From: Gammaproteobacteria bacterium
GTDB taxonomy: Bacteria; Pseudomonadota; Gammaproteobacteria; Ga0077536
Reading direction: 5' to 3'
Length of the DNA stretch: 64,000 nucleotides
Assembly (NCBI GenBank): GCA_024235015.1
Contig: JACKNG010000001.1
Coordinates: 496,001 to 560,000, forward strand
How positions within the stretch are numbered: position 1 is the stretch's first letter; the number at the start of each line of letters is the position of its first letter. This document shows positions 1 to 7,798 of this stretch, piece by piece. Both the position numbers and the translations under genes were made by a program. The notes under the pieces were generated by a model. It was given only the letters and a program-made list of their open reading frames with translations, was not told where the DNA came from and did no database searches.

Positions 1-569
1 AACTGCGCCATGGTGTCGGTCACCAGCGGGTTGTCGCCGCGCTCGATGAGGGCCAGGGTCTCGCTGGTCTCGGCGCCCATGGCGCCGGCCGGGGCGAGCA
101 GCCACAGGCTCGCCACGCGCTCCGGATGGCGGGCGGCGAACATCGCCGCGAGGTAACCGCCCATCGAGTTGCCGCCGAGATGAAAGCGGTCGAGGCCGAG
201 GGCATCGGCGAAGGCGGCGATACGTTCGAGCTGGGCATCGAGCCCGTAACTCGCCTCCGGGCGCCGCGTGCTGTCGCCGAAACCCGGCAGGTCGGGGGCA
301 TAGACGTGGCAGTGGCGGGTGAGATGCGGTGCGATCGGCACCCAGTTGTCCTTGTTGGCGCCGAAGCCGTGCAACAGCAGCAGTGGCTCGCCGCGGCCCC
401 CCTCCAGGTAGGGCACGCGGTGACCGTCGACGCTGACCGCGTCGACGCGCAGGCGCCCGGCGCGCCGCGCCAGGGCCAGCGCGCCGGCCAGCACCACGCC
501 GGGCACGAGGTAGTAGAGCGCGACGGCCGCAAGGACCAGCGCGAGCAGGACGTAGAGGATGACGTTCAT
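1..569 (-). CDS. Alpha/beta hydrolase, C-terminus cut by window edge
   Basis: This is a serine hydrolase of the alpha/beta-hydrolase fold; its substrate is unknown. The N-terminus has one hydrophobic segment (about residues 3-25), so it is probably membrane-anchored or exported. It is followed by the oxyanion-hole region LLLLHGFGANKDNW and the nucleophile elbow GGNSMGGY. The catalytic Asp and His lie beyond the window. The start is the ATG whose complement is at 567-569. It overlaps the stop codon of the upstream CocE-like gene as ATGA, which indicates translational coupling and a two-gene operon of hydrolases. The family call is secure; the function is not. Confidence 0.85.
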   Translation of the reverse strand, partial: MNVILYVLLALVLAAVALYYLVPGVVLAGALALARRAGRLRVDAVSVDGHRVPYLEGGRGEPLLLLHGFGANKDNWVPIAPHLTRHCHVYAPDLPGFGDSTRRPEASYGLDAQLERIAAFADALGLDRFHLGGNSMGGYLAAMFAARHPERVASLWLLAPAGAMGAETSETLALIERGDNPLVTDTMAQ

Positions 570-2293
570 GCGCCGTCGACGACCGGCAGGATCAACCGCG
601 AGGCGCGGCCGGCCTCGCGGAACACCCGCTGCAGGGCCGGTTCGAAGCGCGTCGCGGTATGGGCCAGCTCGCCGGTGTTGGGATTGCGGTCGTAGCGCGG
701 GAAATCGCTGGACGTCACCAGCACCGCCAGCCGGTGACCGGCGCGGAACACCGCCGCCGTCGCCCACAGGTCGAGGGTGTAGGTGGTCACCGCGCCCGGT
801 TCCAACAGGCACCGTTGGCGCCCGTCGCGCAGGCTCGCGCGCACCACGCCGTCGCACAGGTTGACGATGCGACCGTCGGGATGGACGTCGCACAGCTTGA
901 CCATCCAGTCGGTGTCCGGCCCCGAGGTCGCAGCGACCAGCTCGAAGCTGACCGCCCCGGCGATCTCGAGATCGCGTGCGAGCGGCGCCGAGGTGTAGAC
1001 CAGCACGTCGCGCCGAGCGGCGACCTCGCGCTGGTCGACCGGGCCGGCCGGGTATTGCGGTGGCAGCAGGGTGTTGCCGCCGCGCGTCGGGCACGGCTCG
1101 GCCGGGTCGTAGACGTAGCTGTCGGCGCCCGCCCCCGTCGCCGGCGCCTGCGGCGCGAGGCAACCGCCCGCGTGCAGGTACCACGACGTCGGCCGGTTGG
1201 GCGGCGGCCAGTCACTCGCCTCGCGCCAGCGATTCGGGCCCTGCACGAAGTAGCGCACCGGCGCCTCGTCCTCGCAGCCGTTGGCGGCCTCGTTCAGCCA
1301 GCGATCGAACCAGCGCAGCTGCAGCTTGGTCAGGTCTTCCTTGAGGTCGAGGAACAGGCCGTTGGCGCGGAAGCCGAAATCGACCTCGCCGACGACGTTG
1401 CCGAACATGCCGTGCGACCACGGGCCGATGACCAGGCGGCTGTGGCGCCGCGCCTGCTCGCTGCCGGCGTTGGCGCGCATGCCGGCGAAATGCTCGAGGT
1501 CGCCCATCAGCAGCAGGTCGTGCCAGCCGGCGATACTGAGGCTGGGCACCGTGACCTCGGCGTGGCGATCGGAGAACAACACCGAGCCGGTCCAGTCGTC
1601 CGGTGCCGGGTGACGCAGGAATTCGTAGAAGAACGGCACGAAATCATCGGCCTCGGGGTGCGCCGGCGCGAAGCGCTCGAGCGGCAGGGCAGCGAGGATG
1701 TCGCCGAAGGCGTCGATGTCGTCGATGAGCTGGACCAGGGGCGGGCCGAAGCTGGCCGGCTCGGGCCGCGCCCGGATCAGCGCGGCAGGCCCGATCGCGC
1801 GCAGCGCCCACATCGCCAGCGTGCCGAGGTTGAGTGCGCCGCCGCGCCAGAAATGGTTGCGCCAGAAATCGTTGGGCGCCGTGGTCGGCGAGATCGCGCC
1901 GAGCGCGGGGTGCCGGGACAGCGCCGCCAGCCACGAGGTACCGCCCATGTAGGACAGCCCGTAGCAGCCGACGCGCCCGCTCGACCAGGCTTGCGCCGCG
2001 CACCAGGCGATGCTGTCGTGACCGTCGTCGCGCTCGTGCACGTAGGGAAAGAACACCCCGCCCTCCGAGGCCCAGCGCGACCGTACGTCCTGGATGACGA
2101 CGGCGAAGCCGGCTGCCGCCGCGCGCACCGGGTCCAGGGTCATGGCCGTGATCGGCCACAGTTCCTTGTTGTAGGGCGTGCGCTGCAACAGCACCGGGTG
2201 GCGGCCGCCGTCGTTGGGACGGTAGACGTCGGCACGCAGGCGCACGCCGTCGCGCAGGGGAATGTCGACGTTCTTCTCGACGATGACGGTCAT
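566..2293 (-). CDS. CocE/NonD family hydrolase
   Basis: A 575-residue protein of the CocE/NonD (X-Pro dipeptidyl-peptidase S15) family, serine hydrolases that cleave esters or amides. The N-terminal motif IPLRDGVRLRADVYRP is typical. The nucleophile elbow is CYGLSYMGGTSW, and GPWSHGMFGN probably carries the catalytic His. The C-terminal part is the jelly-roll domain of the family (SAPLARDLEIAGAVSFEL region). I chose the ATG at 2293 because the family's conserved start aligns there; a longer frame upstream adds low-complexity Arg/Pro sequence. The downstream hydrolase overlaps it by 4 bp. Substrate unknown. Confidence 0.88.
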   Translation of the reverse strand: MTVIVEKNVDIPLRDGVRLRADVYRPNDGGRHPVLLQRTPYNKELWPITAMTLDPVRAAAAGFAVVIQDVRSRWASEGGVFFPYVHERDDGHDSIAWCAAQAWSSGRVGCYGLSYMGGTSWLAALSRHPALGAISPTTAPNDFWRNHFWRGGALNLGTLAMWALRAIGPAALIRARPEPASFGPPLVQLIDDIDAFGDILAALPLERFAPAHPEADDFVPFFYEFLRHPAPDDWTGSVLFSDRHAEVTVPSLSIAGWHDLLLMGDLEHFAGMRANAGSEQARRHSRLVIGPWSHGMFGNVVGEVDFGFRANGLFLDLKEDLTKLQLRWFDRWLNEAANGCEDEAPVRYFVQGPNRWREASDWPPPNRPTSWYLHAGGCLAPQAPATGAGADSYVYDPAEPCPTRGGNTLLPPQYPAGPVDQREVAARRDVLVYTSAPLARDLEIAGAVSFELVAATSGPDTDWMVKLCDVHPDGRIVNLCDGVVRASLRDGRQRCLLEPGAVTTYTLDLWATAAVFRAGHRLAVLVTSSDFPRYDRNPNTGELAHTATRFEPALQRVFREAGRASRLILPVVDGA

Positions 2294-2318
2294 GTGAGGT
2301 CCTGTGTCGGGGGGTGGA

Positions 2319-2705
2319 TCAGGGCTGGTCGCTGGCCTCGTCGGCCGACGCCCGGCGGTCACGCGGCGCGCGCGGGCCACCGGGCGCGAGCAGTTGTTCG
2401 ATCATCGAGCGGTGCAGGTCGACCAGGGCCAGCCAGTTGTGCAGGAACAGCGTGCCGGCCTGGGTCAGTTCGTACATGCGGCGGGCCGGCCCGGACTGGC
2501 TGGTGTCCCACATCGAGCACACCAGGCCCATGTGTTCGAGTTGGCGCAACGCCCGGTACACCGAGCCCTTGTTGTACTCGCCGAGACCGGCCTCGTTGAG
2601 CCGCTGCACGAGTTCGTAGCCGTAGGCCGACCAGCCCTTGAGCATGGCCAGCAGGTGGGCGTTCAGCATGTCGCCGGTCGGGTTGACCGAATGCTCGTCT
2701 TTCAT
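2319..2705 (-). CDS. PadR-family transcriptional regulator, PhaQ-like
   Basis: A 128-residue winged-helix regulator of the PadR family. The segment around GYELVQRLNEAGL, then KGSVYRALRQLEHMGLV and SGPARRMYELTQAG, forms the HTH and wing. The SGPARR wing and the surrounding residues resemble PhaQ of Bacillus megaterium, a PHB-responsive repressor. It is transcribed divergently from the phasin gene 164 bp away and sits at the head of a polyhydroxyalkanoate locus, so control of phasin expression in response to polymer is a reasonable inference. A Shine-Dalgarno-like AAGGAACGGAG precedes the ATG. The C-terminal 20 residues are charged and probably disordered. Confidence 0.8.
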   Translation of the reverse strand: MKDEHSVNPTGDMLNAHLLAMLKGWSAYGYELVQRLNEAGLGEYNKGSVYRALRQLEHMGLVCSMWDTSQSGPARRMYELTQAGTLFLHNWLALVDLHRSMIEQLLAPGGPRAPRDRRASADEASDQP

Positions 2706-2762
2706 CGCTCCGTTCCTTTCCGGCGCGTGGCCGGCAAATCGCTGCAGCTACCTATATGCATC

Positions 2763-2791
2763 TTGCACCTAGGTGTCAAATGTCTTATATT
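2763..2791 (+). promoter_or_regulatory. Sigma-70-type promoter of the phasin gene with embedded palindrome
   Basis: TTGCAC (2763-2768) and TATATT (2786-2791) are separated by 17 bp and lie about 80 bp upstream of the phasin ATG, in the only AT-richer stretch between padR and the phasin gene. A perfect 10-bp palindrome, CACCTAGGTG (2766-2775), overlaps the -35 element. A repressor such as the adjacent PadR protein could bind there and block RNA polymerase. The promoter match is seen directly; the operator role is inferred. Confidence 0.6.
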
Positions 2792-2869
2792 TTGCATCGC
2801 AGCATTTCGACACCCCGTGAATCCGTCGTGCTGCACAGGAAAACCCGTACAACCCAGGAGGTTGCAGAC

Positions 2870-3307
2870 ATGGCCACGACGAAGAAGACCGAGACGACGG
2901 TCGAAATCCCCGCCCAGTTCACCGAATCCGCCAATGCCTACGCCGAGCGCATGCTCAGCGCCCACGAGCGCCTGGCTAACGCCATGGCGACCGCCCGCGC
3001 GCGCAACGCCCGCGTCGCCGACAAGTTCTTCGAGGCCCTGGTCGCCGGCCAGCGTGACGCCCTCGAGCTCAGCCGCGCCATGATCGCGGAGCCGACTGCC
3101 TATGCCAAGAACATGGAAGCCGTCGTGCACTCCATGACCACCGCGCAGGAGCGTGCGCTCGAAGTCGCCAAGACCGTCTATCGCGAACAGTCGGAAGCCA
3201 CCGGCGAGATGCGCGAAGCGGCCGGCAAGGCCTTCGAATCGGCCAAGACCTGGATGCCCTCCTTCGACAAGATGAAGGACCTGTGGAGCCCGGTCGCCGC
3301 CAAGTAA
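2870..3307 (+). CDS. phaP: Phasin family protein
   Basis: A 145-residue, almost entirely helical, Ala/Glu-rich protein of the phasin family, which coats polyhydroxyalkanoate granules and limits their coalescence. Features include an N-terminal Lys/Thr stretch (MATTKKTETTVEIPAQF), repeated amphipathic helices with no Cys, and a C-terminal FESAKTWMPSFDKMKDLWSP segment typical of granule-associated proteins. The start is fixed by a perfect AGGAGG (2856-2861) eight bases before the ATG. It is followed closely by a hydrolase, a PhaE-like gene and phaC, all on the same strand. The strong promoter fits an abundant structural protein. Confidence 0.85.
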   Translation: MATTKKTETTVEIPAQFTESANAYAERMLSAHERLANAMATARARNARVADKFFEALVAGQRDALELSRAMIAEPTAYAKNMEAVVHSMTTAQERALEVAKTVYREQSEATGEMREAAGKAFESAKTWMPSFDKMKDLWSPVAAK

Positions 3308-3345
3308 GGTCCCGACCTGCACCTTCACCTGCTCGAGGGACGTCG

Positions 3346-4161
3346 ATGATCCATACCGAAAACGAGCCCATCGATACCGACGAAGACGTCAGTCATCTCG
3401 GCTTTCTCGGCTATGACGACGCCATCGAGCACGTCCTCACGCCCCTGTGGCGCGAGGCCGTATGGGGCTTCGAGTGGGCCCAGCTGCGCCTGAGCCCGGT
3501 GTTCTACGGTATCGGCGTGCCGCACGGTCGCGGCGAGCCGGTACTGGTGATCCCGGGTTTCATGGCCGGCGACCTGCTCATGCTGGAAATGCATCGCTGG
3601 CTCAAGCGCATCGGCTACCGCTCGTCGCTGTCGCGTATTCCGTGGAACAACGACTGCCCGGATCTCACCGGGCGCAAGCTGCTCCACCGCGTACGGCGGC
3701 TCTACGAGCGCACCGGCAAGCGGGTCAACCTGGTCGGCCACAGCCTCGGCGGCATGCTCGCCAGGAGCATCGTCCAGGAGGTCCCCGAGTACGTCGACCG
3801 CGTGGTCACGCTCGGTTCGCCGTTCCGCTCGCTGGTCAAGGCCCATCCGGCCGTGGTCGGCATCTGGGACAAGCTCAAGCTGGCCCAGGGCGGGCTCATC
3901 GGCCGCAATCTGCATGCGTCCTGCGGCACCGGGCACTGCACCTGCACCTTCGTTCGCAACATGAGCCTGCCGAAGGCGGTCGACGTGCCGCAGTACGCGA
4001 TCTACTCGCGCAACGACGGCGTCGCCGACTGGTCGAGTTGCATCGAGGACGATCCGAGCATGAACCGCGAGGTGTCCTGCACCCATATCGGCATGGCGGT
4101 CCATGCCGGCGTGTACCGCGAACTGGCGGGCTGCCTGGCGGCCGGCCGCACCGGCGCCTGA
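3346..4161 (+). CDS. Lipase/esterase-like alpha/beta hydrolase in the PHA locus
   Basis: A 271-residue alpha/beta hydrolase. PVLVIPGFMAGD resembles the oxyanion-hole strand of triacylglycerol lipases, and VNLVGHSLGGMLAR gives nucleophile Ser133. Candidate acid and base residues are Asp in the YSRNDGVADW region and His in SCTHIGMAVH. A Cys/His-rich insertion (CGTGHCTCTF) is unusual for the fold and could be a disulfide or metal-binding loop. The gene lies between phasin and the PHA synthase genes, so a role in polymer or oligomer hydrolysis is possible, but it lacks the domain layout of known PhaZ depolymerases. Start chosen at the ATG following GAGGGACGTCG. Confidence 0.75.
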   Translation: MIHTENEPIDTDEDVSHLGFLGYDDAIEHVLTPLWREAVWGFEWAQLRLSPVFYGIGVPHGRGEPVLVIPGFMAGDLLMLEMHRWLKRIGYRSSLSRIPWNNDCPDLTGRKLLHRVRRLYERTGKRVNLVGHSLGGMLARSIVQEVPEYVDRVVTLGSPFRSLVKAHPAVVGIWDKLKLAQGGLIGRNLHASCGTGHCTCTFVRNMSLPKAVDVPQYAIYSRNDGVADWSSCIEDDPSMNREVSCTHIGMAVHAGVYRELAGCLAAGRTGA

Positions 4162-4210
4162 CGCCGGCCTGCAAGAAAAACGAACACCGTACTGATCGGA
4201 GGGAATCACG

Positions 4211-4600
4211 ATGAGCGATGGAGACGGCCTGGACCCGATGCGCCTGTGGCGCGAATGGTTCGTGAAATCCGAGAAAGCCTGGAGCGATGCCCTGACCGAC
4301 CTGATGGGCGACGAACGCTTCTCCAACGGCATGGGACGCTACGTGCACGAAGCGCTGCACACCCATCGCATGTTCAGCGAGGCCATGGCGCAGTACCTGG
4401 CGAACCTGAACATTCCGTCGCGGGCGGACATCCTCGACATGAGCGACCGCATGGCGCACATCGAGGACACCCTCAACCAGATCCAGGTCGAGCTGCGCGG
4501 CCAGCGCTCGCAGCTGACCAAGCTGGCGGCCAGCGCACCGGGTGCCGAGGAGCGCAAGCGCCCGGCGCGCACGCGCAAACCCGAAACCAATGACAGCTGA
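4211..4600 (+). CDS. PhaE-like / phasin-like subunit of class III PHA synthase
   Basis: A 129-residue protein that begins with an amphipathic helical region (LWREWFVKSEKAWSDAL). It carries LANLNIPSRADILDMSDRMAHIED followed by a coiled-coil-like LNQIQVELRGQRSQL. The LNIPSRADI segment matches the conserved C-terminal motif of PhaE, the partner of class III PhaC. Known PhaE proteins are longer (about 350 residues), so this is a short variant or a PhaE-related phasin. The basic tail RKRPARTRKPE could contact DNA or the granule. Its stop lies inside the start region of phaC (11-bp overlap), which supports coupled translation. RBS CGGAGGG. Confidence 0.7.
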   Translation: MSDGDGLDPMRLWREWFVKSEKAWSDALTDLMGDERFSNGMGRYVHEALHTHRMFSEAMAQYLANLNIPSRADILDMSDRMAHIEDTLNQIQVELRGQRSQLTKLAASAPGAEERKRPARTRKPETNDS

Positions 4601-5747
4601 TGACAGCCGCTCGTTCGCGAGCGCGGGACTGATCGAGAACGCCGCCATGGAACCTGTGACCGCCGAACACCCTGCCGCGGGCGACGACGACAACTTCGAC
4701 GCCCACGTCGAACGCGTCGTCCAGCGCGCCATCCTGCGCAACATACCGGGCCTGAACCTGCCCCAGTCGCAGTCCGAGCTCGACGTCGGCCAGACGCCGA
4801 AGGAACTCGTCTACAGCAACGAGACGGCGCGGCTGTACCACTACACGCCGATGCTCGACGAGATCTACCGCGTGCCGGTGCTGATCGTGATGTCGCCGGT
4901 CGCCAAGGGCTACATCCTCGACCTCGCCCACGGCCAGAGCCTGATCGAATACCTGCTCATGCAGGGCCACGACGTCTACATGCTCGACTGGGCCGCGCCG
5001 CACCGTGAGCAGAGCCGCCTCGGCCTCGACGAGTACGTGCTCGACCTCGTCGGCGGTTGCGTCGAAGCGGTTGCCCACGACAGTGGCGAGGACGACATCA
5101 CCCTTATCGGCTACTGCATGGGCGGCATGCTGTCGCTGATGTACACCGCGCTCAACGTCGGCGGCCCGGTCAGGAACCTGGCCTGCTTCACCACCCCGGT
5201 GAATGGCGACGGCATGGCCTTGTTCAAGAAGTGGATGACCTCGAAGTCGTTCGACATCGATCGCCTGGTCGACCAGATCGGTAACATCCCGGGCGACATG
5301 ATCAACGGTTCGATCCAGGCTCTGCGGCCGCTGCAGCGCTCGGCCAACCAGATGCGTCTGCTCAACAACGTGCAGGACGACGCCTTCGTCAAGGCCCACC
5401 TGCGCTTCGATCGCTGGGCGGTCGACCAGCTGCCCTTGCCGGGCGAGCTCGCACGCAAGATGGCCAAGGATTTCATCATCGACAACAAGCTCATCCGCGG
5501 TGGCCTGGAACTGCGCGGCAAGCCGGTCGACTTTGCTAATATCCGCGTGCCCTTCCTGCACGTCGCCGCGCTCTACGATCACATCGTGCCCGCAGAAGCG
5601 TCACGTGACCTGATCGATCTCGTCGGCAGCGAAGACAAGAAGGAGATCGTCATGAAGGGTGGGCACGTGAGCCTGGTCGCCGGCGGCAATGCCATCTTCC
5701 GCCTGTGGCCCCAGCTCGATGCCTGGCTGGCCGCACGCGACCAGTAG
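4590..5747 (+). CDS. phaC: Class III poly(3-hydroxyalkanoate) synthase subunit PhaC
   Basis: Polymerises (R)-3-hydroxyacyl-CoA into polyhydroxyalkanoate at the granule surface. The 385-residue length fits class III PhaC rather than the roughly 590-residue class I/II enzymes. The lipase-box-like GYCMGG holds nucleophile Cys176; Asp330 (AALYDHIVP) and His359 (KGGHVSLVAGG) complete the triad. YMLDWAAPHREQSRLGLDEYV is characteristic. The ATG at 4590 overlaps the PhaE-like gene; an alternative ATG at 4647 would remove 19 poorly conserved residues. Context with a PhaE-like protein and a phasin makes this the polymerising centre of the locus. Confidence 0.93.
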   Translation: MTADDSRSFASAGLIENAAMEPVTAEHPAAGDDDNFDAHVERVVQRAILRNIPGLNLPQSQSELDVGQTPKELVYSNETARLYHYTPMLDEIYRVPVLIVMSPVAKGYILDLAHGQSLIEYLLMQGHDVYMLDWAAPHREQSRLGLDEYVLDLVGGCVEAVAHDSGEDDITLIGYCMGGMLSLMYTALNVGGPVRNLACFTTPVNGDGMALFKKWMTSKSFDIDRLVDQIGNIPGDMINGSIQALRPLQRSANQMRLLNNVQDDAFVKAHLRFDRWAVDQLPLPGELARKMAKDFIIDNKLIRGGLELRGKPVDFANIRVPFLHVAALYDHIVPAEASRDLIDLVGSEDKKEIVMKGGHVSLVAGGNAIFRLWPQLDAWLAARDQ

Positions 5748-5788
5748 CTGCGCTGCTTCAACAAAATCCGATTCGAAAGGAGCTCCGC

Positions 5789-6385
5789 ATGTCGCGCGAG
5801 GCACTCGAACAGGCGCTGAAGGCCTACCCCCTGCAGGTCAAGCTCAACGGGCGTGGCTACACCATTCGCCCGATGACACTGGACGACGGCGACGCGCTGC
5901 GGGCCTTCGCTTCCGCGCTGCCGGCCCACGACCGCCTCTACATGCGTCGCGACCTGACCTCCGCCGCTGGCATGGAATCGTGGCTGGACGACATCCGCGA
6001 AGGCGTCATCTACTCGCTGATCGCGTTGGACGACGACGGCGTGGCCGGTTTCTCGACCGTGCATCTGAACAAGCTCGAGTGGACGCGCCATGTCGCCGAC
6101 ATCCGCGTCGCCACCGCCGAGCGCACCCGGCGCAGTGGGCTCGGCCGGGTGCTGGTGCGCGAAGGCTTCAACCTCGCGCTCGCACTCGACGTCGAGAAGC
6201 TGCTGGCGCGCATGACCCCCGATCAGAACGGCGCCCGGGTGCTGTTCGAGGAACTGGGCTTCACCCCCGAGGCCCTGCTCAAGGATTACGTCAAGGATCG
6301 CGACGGCCACTACCACGACATGCTGTTGAAGGGCTGCTCGGTACGCGAGTTCCTCGCCCGCCGCGAGGCCTACGGGCGCAGCTGA
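5789..6385 (+). CDS. GNAT-family N-acetyltransferase
   Basis: A 198-residue protein with a GNAT acetyl-CoA-binding fold at about residues 25-170. The region DIRVATAERTRRSGLGRVLVREGF matches motif A, with the pyrophosphate loop RRSGLG. LFEELGFTPEALLKDYVKDRDG matches motif B. The acceptor substrate cannot be told. A clear AAAGGAG precedes the ATG. It sits 41 bp after phaC on the same strand and may be cotranscribed, but nothing ties it to polymer metabolism. Confidence 0.8.
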   Translation: MSREALEQALKAYPLQVKLNGRGYTIRPMTLDDGDALRAFASALPAHDRLYMRRDLTSAAGMESWLDDIREGVIYSLIALDDDGVAGFSTVHLNKLEWTRHVADIRVATAERTRRSGLGRVLVREGFNLALALDVEKLLARMTPDQNGARVLFEELGFTPEALLKDYVKDRDGHYHDMLLKGCSVREFLARREAYGRS

Positions 6386-6427
6386 CCCGCCCGGCGGCCT
6401 GCTCAGAAATTTTCCGGCCACCGCGGA

Positions 6428-6456
6428 GGGCGCCGCCGTTGAAGCGCGCGGCGCCC
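6428..6456 (+). other. GC-rich hairpin between the acetyltransferase gene and cbpA
   Basis: GGGCGCCGC (6428-6436) and GCGGCGCCC (6448-6456) form a perfect 9-bp stem with an 11-nt loop in the 135-bp gap before cbpA. No T-run follows, so it does not meet the standard of an intrinsic terminator. It may act as a weak terminator or an mRNA structure in the cbpA leader. Confidence 0.3.
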
Positions 6457-6520
6457 GCCCCCATCTGTGTCCCCGGGCGCCACGGCGCCGGTTTCGAACC
6501 ACGTTCTGCGCGGGACACAC

Positions 6521-7474
6521 ATGCAGTACAAAGACTACTACCAGGTCCTCGGCGTCGCGCGCGACGCCGACGGCGACGCCATCAAGCGCGCCTACCGCAA
6601 GCTCGCGCGCAAGTACCACCCGGACGTCAGCGAGGAGGCCGACGCCGAGGAACGCTTCAAAGAGGTCCAGGAAGCCTACGAGGTCCTCAAGGACCCGGAA
6701 AAGCGCGAAGCCTACGACCGCCTTGGCGCCAACTGGCGCGCCGGCGAGGATTTCACCCCGCCGCCCGACTGGGAGCCGGAGTTCTCGTTCCACGGCGGCG
6801 GCTTCCGCAACGCGGCCGACTTCAGCGACTTCTTCGCCTCGATCTTCGGTGGCGCACCCGGCGGCGGCGCCCGCGGCGGGCGCGGTGCTCACGGCGGCGG
6901 TTTCCAGATGCGCGGCGAAGACCGCCAGGTGCGGGTGCAGATCCGCCTCGAGGACGCCTACGCCGGGGCCACGCGCAGCTTTTCCTTCGTCAGCCCCGAG
7001 ATCGATCCGCGCGGCGAGGTCCGCCAGCAGCAGCGCAACATCAACGTGACCATCCCCAAGGGCGTCGTCGAGGGCCAGCGCATCCGTCTCGCCGGCCAGG
7101 GCGGCCCCGGCTTCGGCGGCGGCCCGGCCGGTGACCTGTTCCTCGAGGTCGAGTTCGAAGCGCACGCGATCTACCACGTCGACGGTCGCGACATCCATCT
7201 CGACCTGCCCCTGGCACCCTGGGAGGCGGCGCTCGGCGCCAAGGTCAAAGTGCCCACCCTGGGTGGCCAGGTCGAGCTGAACATCCCGCCCAACACCCAG
7301 GCCGGGCGTAAGCTGCGTCTCGGCGGTCGCGGCCTGCCGGGCAAGGTGCCCGGCGACCAGTACGTGACCATACGCATCGTCACCCCGCCGGCGCACGACG
7401 ACAGTCAGCGCGAGTTCTACCGCCGCATGGCCGAGGTCATGCCCTACGATCCGCGCGCCAACCTCAAGGCCTGA
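6521..7474 (+). CDS. cbpA: DnaJ-family co-chaperone CbpA
   Basis: A 317-residue DnaJ homologue lacking the zinc-finger domain, as in CbpA (curved DNA-binding protein A), a Hsp70 co-chaperone and nucleoid protein. The J domain occupies residues 1-70 with HPD at 33-35 (KYHPDVSEE). A Gly/Phe-rich linker follows (FGGAPGGGARGGRGAHGGG, about 110-130). Two beta-sandwich substrate-binding domains carry NVTIPKGVVEGQRIRLAGQG and LGGRGLPGKVPGDQYV. The gene is 3 bp upstream of cbpM, its specific inhibitor, and the pair forms an operon. Confidence 0.93.
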   Translation: MQYKDYYQVLGVARDADGDAIKRAYRKLARKYHPDVSEEADAEERFKEVQEAYEVLKDPEKREAYDRLGANWRAGEDFTPPPDWEPEFSFHGGGFRNAADFSDFFASIFGGAPGGGARGGRGAHGGGFQMRGEDRQVRVQIRLEDAYAGATRSFSFVSPEIDPRGEVRQQQRNINVTIPKGVVEGQRIRLAGQGGPGFGGGPAGDLFLEVEFEAHAIYHVDGRDIHLDLPLAPWEAALGAKVKVPTLGGQVELNIPPNTQAGRKLRLGGRGLPGKVPGDQYVTIRIVTPPAHDDSQREFYRRMAEVMPYDPRANLKA

Positions 7475-7477
7475 GCC

Positions 7478-7798
7478 ATGACCGACGATTTCACTCCCGG
7501 CGCCGGCGAACTGCTCGCCGACGATCGTCACCTCACCCTGGCCGAGTTGGTCGACGCCAGCGGCGTACGCGTCGAGCTGATCGTGGAAATGGTCAGCCAC
7601 GACATCCTGCGGCCGCACGGCCGTGGCGCCCCGGACTGGCGCTTCCCCGCGCCGGCGCTGGCGCGCGTCCGTCGCGTGGTGCGCCTGCGCCAGGATCTCG
7701 AACTGAACTGGCCCGGGGTGTGCCTGGCGCTCGAGCTACTCGACGAACTCCACGATCTGCGCCGCCGCCACCGCGCCCTCCTCCGCCGCCTCGGCTGA
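7478..7798 (+). CDS. cbpM: Chaperone modulator CbpM
   Basis: A 106-residue MerR-like winged-helix protein of the CbpM family. CbpM binds the J domain of CbpA and blocks both its co-chaperone activity and DNA binding. LAELVDASGVRVELIVEMVSHDILRPHG is the conserved N-terminal helix region. The C-terminus, LCLALELLDELHDLRRRHRALLRRLG-like, is helical and basic. The ATG follows the cbpA stop by 3 bp. Its last 63 bp overlap the end of a convergent MBL-fold gene. Confidence 0.88.
   Translation: MTDDFTPGAGELLADDRHLTLAELVDASGVRVELIVEMVSHDILRPHGRGAPDWRFPAPALARVRRVVRLRQDLELNWPGVCLALELLDELHDLRRRHRALLRRLG

Noticed and set aside
659..2599. A 646-codon open frame on the plus strand across the CocE gene
   Set aside because: It is antisense to a well-supported hydrolase, has Arg/Val/Ala-rich composition without motifs, and is explained by the codon bias of GC-rich DNA.
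6428..6456. Intrinsic terminator after the acetyltransferase gene
   Set aside because: The stem is good but no T-run follows, so only a hairpin is reported.
5579..7618. A 679-codon minus-strand open frame over phaC end, GNAT and cbpA
   Set aside because: Crosses three good genes and shows no domain; a mirror of plus-strand codon use.
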